The notes under the pieces were generated by a model, which was not told the DNA's origin, did not search any database, and saw only the letters and a program-made list of their open reading frames with translations. From Plicaturopsis crispa FD-325 SS-3 (taxonomy: Eukaryota; Basidiomycota; Agaricomycetes; Amylocorticiales; Amylocorticiaceae): a stretch of 64,000 bases of DNA. This document shows, piece after piece, positions 59,348 to 64,000 of the stretch. Each line of letters opens with the position of its first letter. The stretch's first letter is position 1. Location of the stretch: assembly GCA_000827205.1 (NCBI GenBank), contig KN832554.1:427263-491262 (forward strand). The letters run 5' to 3'. Position numbers and translations under genes: made by a program.

Positions 59348-61779
59348 TCAAAGGCCCACGGCCTGTATCGGCTGCGGAGCCTGTATTCGATCTCGGGGCG
59401 AGGACCGATGGGACAGCGACGACGACGACGGTGATGGTGTGCGATGCTCGGGCGATAATGGACGGCGCGCAGAAGAGGGGAGGATAGGCAAAGAAGCTGA
59501 CAGCGAGGGGACCTCGGTCGCATGGCCGTTCGCGAGTGGCGCGTCTGTGGGCTTGGGTATAGACATCGCCTCCCGATCCGATGGCGCCGCAGACAAGCTC
59601 CGTCCCCGCCCAGCCGCAACACTGCGCACTATCCGCGGACCACTGACGCGCCCAACGACCTTCTCCTCCGGCGCGCGCCCCACCCGCCGCTCGTCCGCGC
59701 TCAGCAGCGACGTCGCGGACCCGTTCGCCAGAGCGCTCAGCTTCATCATCTCCGGCTTGAGCGTCTCCTCCGAGCTGCGCGGCGACGTGCTCAAAGGGTA
59801 GATGCCCGGGCGTGCCTGCACGACGCGCTCGTAGTAGAGCATGAACGCGCCCGCGCCCTCCTGAAGCACGGACTCGATCCCGCACTCGCGCACCGCGTCG
59901 TCGCTTACGCGTAGCCACCCGCGCCCGGAGCCGCGCGGAACGTCCGCCTCGCTGTCGTCGCGCACGGGCCCAAACCGACGACACTTTTCACACTCGCAGC
60001 CTAGCGGATCGGCGAGCTGGGGAGGGGCGAAGCGAGACGCACCGGAAGACACGGGCCGGGGCTTGCGGCGGTAGCAGACGTAGTGACCGAACGAATGTTG
60101 GCCGTAGTGACAGACGACAGAGGCGAGACGGTATACCGTACGCGGGGTAGCGTATGTAGCAGGTGTCGGCGTCGTAGAGCGAGGAATGGCAGGGGGCGGC
60201 GAGGATATCGGGAGGGAAGGAGTCGTGGAGAGGTTTCCTGACGTCGTGAAGGGGGTGAGGTCGAGGACTTCAGGGAATACGACGCGGATGTTGTTTTTGG
60301 ACGCGTATTGGCCGTAGGAGATCGACCGGTTGATGTGTAGTGCGAGCACGGGCGGGGGCTGCGGGCAGACGACGGTCAGTGGAGGACACGGGGGCTACGG
60401 CCGTCAATCTTACTCGGGCGATCATAGCCTGCTTCGTCGACGCTGCGCTGAACACCTTTTCCATCTTTATGCCCTTGAGCTCGTCCTCTATCCGCCCCTG
60501 ATCCAATGCTTCCTTCACCCGCGCCTCTAACCGTCTCGCCTCGCGTGCGCGCCGCTTCTTGGATGTCGAAGTCCCATCTGCGAGGGCAGCCTCTGATAAC
60601 CGCTGCGCCTCGTCCGCTAGCCGCCGGTGCGTAGCCAGCATCGAGCACTTGCGGCAGATGCAGTCTGTCAGTACCTCCAGATGTGTGTACTCGGCCAGGC
60701 ACTCCTCCAAGGAGCAACTAGACTACGTGGCGATGAGCCGGGAAATATACTGCTGAAATTCGGTACGCACAGATAGTCGTGGGACGGCGAGCTGCCAGCT
60801 GTCGAAGGGGAAATGCATTACGGCCTCCGTGTACCCGCACTCGACACAACTCCTACGGTTGGCGGTGAGCCCGTCAAAGACGCTCTTGCCGGTGTCGCGC
60901 GACACCTGGCGCGAGATCTGCGCAAGGCCGCCTAGGCCACGATCGCGGTAGCCCTCCTTTTCGATCGCTATGGCCTCATCTTTGATACACTCAGACAGGA
61001 GCTGAAAGAGTTCCTGTGCGTCCTGGTGCTCGCGTGAGGAGAACAACGAGTTGTGCTTGTCGGTGCTACGGTTCGAGAGCGCATTGATGATGTCGAGCGG
61101 GCGAATGGCAGAGGGGGCGGATTTTGGTGCGTTCAGGACTGCGAACGGAACATTGAGTCAGTCCGAATTAGTCGGGGGGCAGGGCTTACTGTGTAATAAG
61201 TCCAGTAAAGCGTCAATCACCGGAGACGGGACATCCAGCGCTTCAGCCTTCGCGTGCACAGACTCTATGTGCGGTTGCAGATAGCACAGCGACGCAAATG
61301 CCTAGGATTGTGTGTGAGCGTAATGCGAGTGTCGTTCGCGGGGCGGCTGACCTGTATCGTCGAGTTCATGAAGCAGTATGTGCCTGATATGTTCACCAGC
61401 CCGGGATAATACCCATCCTCTGTGCCATCGGAGCCTACGACAGTTGAGTCTTTGCAGTACTTGACTTAGATAGCAACACACCCTGTGCAATACCGTTCGC
61501 CACCTGGTCCGCGCGAGTCCTGACATGTTTCTTTTTCGACTTTCTCTTCTCGTGGGTCACAGCGGACGCGGAGGGCTTACTCGACCAGCCCCAATGTAGC
61601 CCGAGACTTTCCAGTACCATAGCAAACGACCAGAAGAGCGATGTCTTGCTGATGCGAGTGGAGAGAAGGAGCACGAGCAGCGGGAAGACCAAGAGAACGA
61701 CGAGCGGTGCGATTTGCTGGAAAAGCGGGTCGAGGAGCACGGACAAAAGCCAGTCGCGTACGCTGTCTAGATGGTACAT
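59348..61779 (-). CDS. membrane-anchored ubiquitin carboxyl-terminal hydrolase (USP, peptidase C19)
   Basis: The product is 726 aa from exons 61779-61482, 61434-61352, 61301-61190, 61138-60771, 60722-60414 and 60358-59348. Near the N-terminus a hydrophobic segment (QIAPLVVLLVFPLLVLLLST) should anchor it in a membrane, as in yeast Ubp1 or human USP30. The Cys box reads GLVNISGTYCFMNSTIQAFA, with one residue more than usual between Asn and the catalytic Cys. Other USP blocks are SREHQDAQELFQLLSECI, the zinc-ribbon-like CVECGYTEAVM with CICRKCSM, and the His box HYGQHSFGHYVCYRRK. A disordered Ser/Pro/Arg tail of about 170 residues follows the catalytic domain. It removes ubiquitin from substrates; the target membrane is unknown. 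Confidence 0.88.
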
Positions 61780-61986
61780 GTGTAAAGCGGCGCAGCTCAA
61801 TACTGGCTGCCTACAGACATGGGCGAGGAGGAGCAAACGGGCGGCGTCGGAGAGCAAGAGAATCGGTCCAGACAGCAGCGAATGTGAGCAACTCCATTTC
61901 TGGCACAACTTCACTCTGCGTCATCCAGTGTCTTGCAGTGTATTTTCTACTCTATGTTTATACTCTGCTGTGCTCTACTCGGTAAC

Positions 61987-62070
61987 GCCCTGCTGGCGCA
62001 ATGGTTAGCGTGCTTGACTTCGATTCACGATCATATCAAGAGGTTGTGGGTTCGAACCCCACGCGGGGTT
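61987..62070 (+). tRNA. tRNA-Arg (anticodon UCG) with an 11-nt intron
   Basis: All four arms can be drawn. The acceptor stem is 61987-61993 with 62063-62069 (seven pairs including two G-U). The D stem GCGC/GCGT flanks AATGGTTA. The anticodon stem CTTGA/TCAAG is at 62013-62017 and 62036-62040. The T arm GTGGG-TTCGAAC-CCCAC is at 62046-62062. The loop starts C-T-TCG-A, so the anticodon is UCG (reads CGA, Arg). The intron at 62024-62034 lies at the canonical 37/38 position, and removing it leaves 73 nt. Confidence 0.92.
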
Positions 62071-62073
62071 TTT
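62069..62073 (+). terminator. RNA polymerase III T-run terminator
   Basis: A run of five T directly at the end of the tRNA body. Confidence 0.7.
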
Positions 62074-62466
62074 GGTCTGGTTTGCTACTCCCTGACGTCT
62101 GTACAAGGACCATGGGCAAGTTGTTTTGTCCAGAAACACGAAGAGCAACGGAGGGCACTATGCAATCATCCTACGTGTTGAGCGTGCGCCGCTGTGCGCT
62201 TGCAACGTGGCGCCACATATGTAATGCGCCCAAACAGGAAGGTAGTCGTTGCATCCGAGGTCCACCCGTCAGGACAAGTGTTCTTGCAGGGCCTTGCCCC
62301 TTCCTGTCCGAGTCTTTTCCTGTCTGCTACAGTCTTGAACATTGAACTGAGCCATTTGAAGGATTCACTCCACAGAATGGGTCAAAACAACCGTGAATTC
62401 CACCGCAGACAAAGAAAATCGCAACCAATGTAATCCCAATTGTCACCTCGAATTCCTGCTTCGCAT
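62074..62466. other. spacer between tRNA-Arg and the AA9 gene
   Basis: The 3' flank of the minus-strand AA9 gene and unassigned sequence. Open frames are short and without motifs. Confidence 0.5.
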
Positions 62467-63593
62467 TCAACCGCTCCATACGTCCGGTCCCGGGAACGTG
62501 TAGCTTTGCAGGTTGTTGTAAATGTTGATCTGCACGCGGATATACTCGTTAATTGTCACGGTGGTAGACGTGAGATGCAGTACGCACGGTGATGCCAGGG
62601 TCGGTGGAGTGGTACGCGCCGGGGAGCGCAACCGTAGGAGGGCTCGCACTGCCTCCGCCGGAGATACTTACCTGTGCGCAGCCTATTTGTTTTTTGAGGA
62701 AGGTATGAGCTCCTTCAATGGCGAGATATCAAGGGCGAAAGAGAAAAACGCACCGATGTAGAACTGGGCACCCGGGTAGGTCTCAGCGACATGCAAGCTA
62801 AGGAAGGGTTAGTCGCAAATTACGGTTGGTTCGAGTACACATAAGCGTACGCGATCTGTGAAGCCCACAGTCAGCTACGGCCAACAAAAATCAAATGCGT
62901 ACTTACAATCTCAGCGCGCAGGAGATACTCCCCAGCAGGGAGGGAAGATGGGATCACGACGCTATGCTTCCCGTTGTTAGCGTTCACGACATCCGTCGCC
63001 CACTCCTGCGACGAGGGGTCGAGCAAGCCCGACTCGTAGATCTTGGTCCACACGGAGCCCTGCCCGTCGAAAGCGTCTGCGGTGGAGGGCGCCTTGGCGA
63101 TGTACACGAGCACGGGGCCTTTGTGCCCGCCCGAGATCGCGTCTTCGCCCGTGCGCTCCGCGTGCTGGTGCCACTCGAATGTGATCTGTGCAGCGAGATG
63201 AGTATACAAAAATGGAAGACGAGAACTGATATGCAGTCACATTAGTCCCGGCAGGGATGGTGGCCGTCGATACACCGGCGCCGGAGAGGCCGTTCACGTT
63301 GCATGTGAGATCGGTCGATGTGACGTCGGTGACCGGGTTGTTGCTGGGTGGAACACGGATATAATTGTTCAATCCCTGGTCCGCCTATTCCTCGCAATTA
63401 GCCACGGTGGATGGATAATTCGAAGACGCTAATGCGGAGGGAGAAGCTTACCCCGTCGATCCAGATGTACTGCATCGTAACTGCGGCGATAAATAACCGT
63501 GAATATTCCCATTCCACGGAATAATATGCAAGCAAACGTACAGTGCGCATTTGCGAGTGCCGCTGAGGCGAGGATGCTGAGTGCGATCTTCAT
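62467..63593 (-). CDS. AA9 lytic polysaccharide monooxygenase (formerly GH61)
   Basis: The product is 236 aa from exons 63593-63542, 63480-63452, 63384-63241, 63185-62907, 62855-62851, 62797-62754, 62682-62588 and 62529-62467. A 16-residue signal peptide (MKIALSILASAALANA) is cut directly before His17, which becomes the N-terminal copper-brace His1. HFTMQYIWIDGADQGLNNYI is the AA9 opening. The second brace His lies in SGGHKGPVLVYIAKAP, and the axial Tyr in GAQFYIGCAQVSISGGG. The enzyme cleaves cellulose or related glucans oxidatively. No CBM1 is present. Exon 5 is only 5 nt (ATCGC) but is needed for the conserved LRAEIIALHVAE run. A TATA-like box lies about 43 bp upstream. Confidence 0.92.
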
Positions 63594-64000
63594 GGTAGTG
63601 TGCCGCAATATCGACATCTCGGTCCCGCAGAGGCCTTTTATGCGTGAATTGCACGCAAGGCACATTTGCGCCAAGACTTTTGCAAGCACGAGCCCTTGGA
63701 CGGTGAATGGACCGCTGGATCACGGGCAGCGTCTCGGTTCCGAAGTTCAGGCGGAATTGGCGCAGGCGGCGGGTTGTCGGATTGTGGTCGGAAAAGACGC
63801 AGGTCACAGTGCCACAGCGTTCCTCCTTCTTCATATTGGAAAGAAGGAAGTGTCGTGAGTAGAAGCTCATCTCTTGTGCGCGTATTATCAATCCTAAGGC
63901 ATCATGTTGATCTCGTCTTTGTACAGACCGCCGTTGTGCCTCGGAGACTCCCCTTACAATGCTCCGAGGACCTGACAAGGGCCTTCTCAGTGCATGTCGC
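63594..64000. promoter_or_regulatory. promoter region of the AA9 gene
   Basis: The last 0.4 kb lies upstream of the minus-strand AA9 start. A TATA-like CATAAAA (minus strand) is at 63636-63642. GC-rich stretches that could bind carbon-catabolite repressors occur further upstream, but I cannot assign them. Confidence 0.5.

Noticed and set aside
59277-59984. 235-codon minus-strand open frame with Arg/Ala/Gly-rich composition
   Set aside because: It is a GC-rich shadow of the USP C-terminal tail and His-box exon in another frame, with no family motifs.

Overview
The window is nuclear DNA of a filamentous basidiomycete, most likely a wood- or litter-decaying mushroom-forming fungus (Agaricomycetes). 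The evidence is a dense layout of 30 protein-coding or probable coding loci in 64 kb, nearly all split by many 45-65 bp GT-AG introns, with orthologues of standard fungal housekeeping genes. It also carries secreted degradation genes: an AA9 lytic polysaccharide monooxygenase, a PL4 rhamnogalacturonan lyase and a thaumatin-like protein. All exon structures were rebuilt by eye from splice signals, reading-frame continuity and family motifs. No transposon, CRISPR array or bacterial-type operon was seen.

Layout. 0-12.3 kb: end of SPT3 (SAGA), DDI1 (ubiquitin-shuttle aspartic protease), ATG29 (autophagy), an unrecognised 450-aa protein, a thaumatin-like protein, then three consecutive proteasome genes: PRE3 (beta1), RPN12 (regulatory particle) and PRE10 (alpha7). 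12.5-22 kb: CDT1 (replication licensing), a Gfo/Idh/MocA oxidoreductase, a 71-aa DUF1748 protein, an unrecognised protein and a C2H2 zinc-finger protein. 22-35 kb: a kynurenine aminotransferase-like enzyme, an unresolved spliced locus, a ferric reductase, a 937-aa ankyrin-DysF-FYVE-RING protein and an MFS transporter. 35-47 kb: PRP5 (splicing helicase) divergent from a PI31/Fub1 proteasome regulator, an unrecognised acidic protein, the PL4 lyase, mitochondrial ribosomal protein uL13m and another unrecognised acidic protein. 47-64 kb: NUP192, CDC7 kinase, an 82-aa protein, a DUF1992 protein, a membrane-anchored ubiquitin hydrolase, an intron-containing tRNA-Arg(UCG) and the AA9 enzyme.

Themes. 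Ubiquitin/proteasome functions are concentrated here: DDI1, PRE3, RPN12, PRE10, PI31, a USP-type hydrolase and a FYVE-RING protein. PRE3 and RPN12 share a 158-bp divergent promoter, and PRE10 and CDT1 share a 309-bp one. Housekeeping genes often sit in divergent pairs without a clear TATA box. The three secreted-protein genes are preceded by TATA or TATA-like boxes close to the start codon.

The most unusual observations are microexons of 5 and 8 nt needed to keep frame in the AA9, thaumatin-like and MFS genes, two probable GC-AG introns, the ankyrin-DysF-FYVE-RING architecture, a cluster of ACGCGT boxes at CDT1/PRE10, and an intron lying exactly at the beta1 propeptide/Thr1 junction. I found no convincing wholly new system. 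The proteasome-rich neighbourhood and the unrecognised conserved-looking genes are the best leads.
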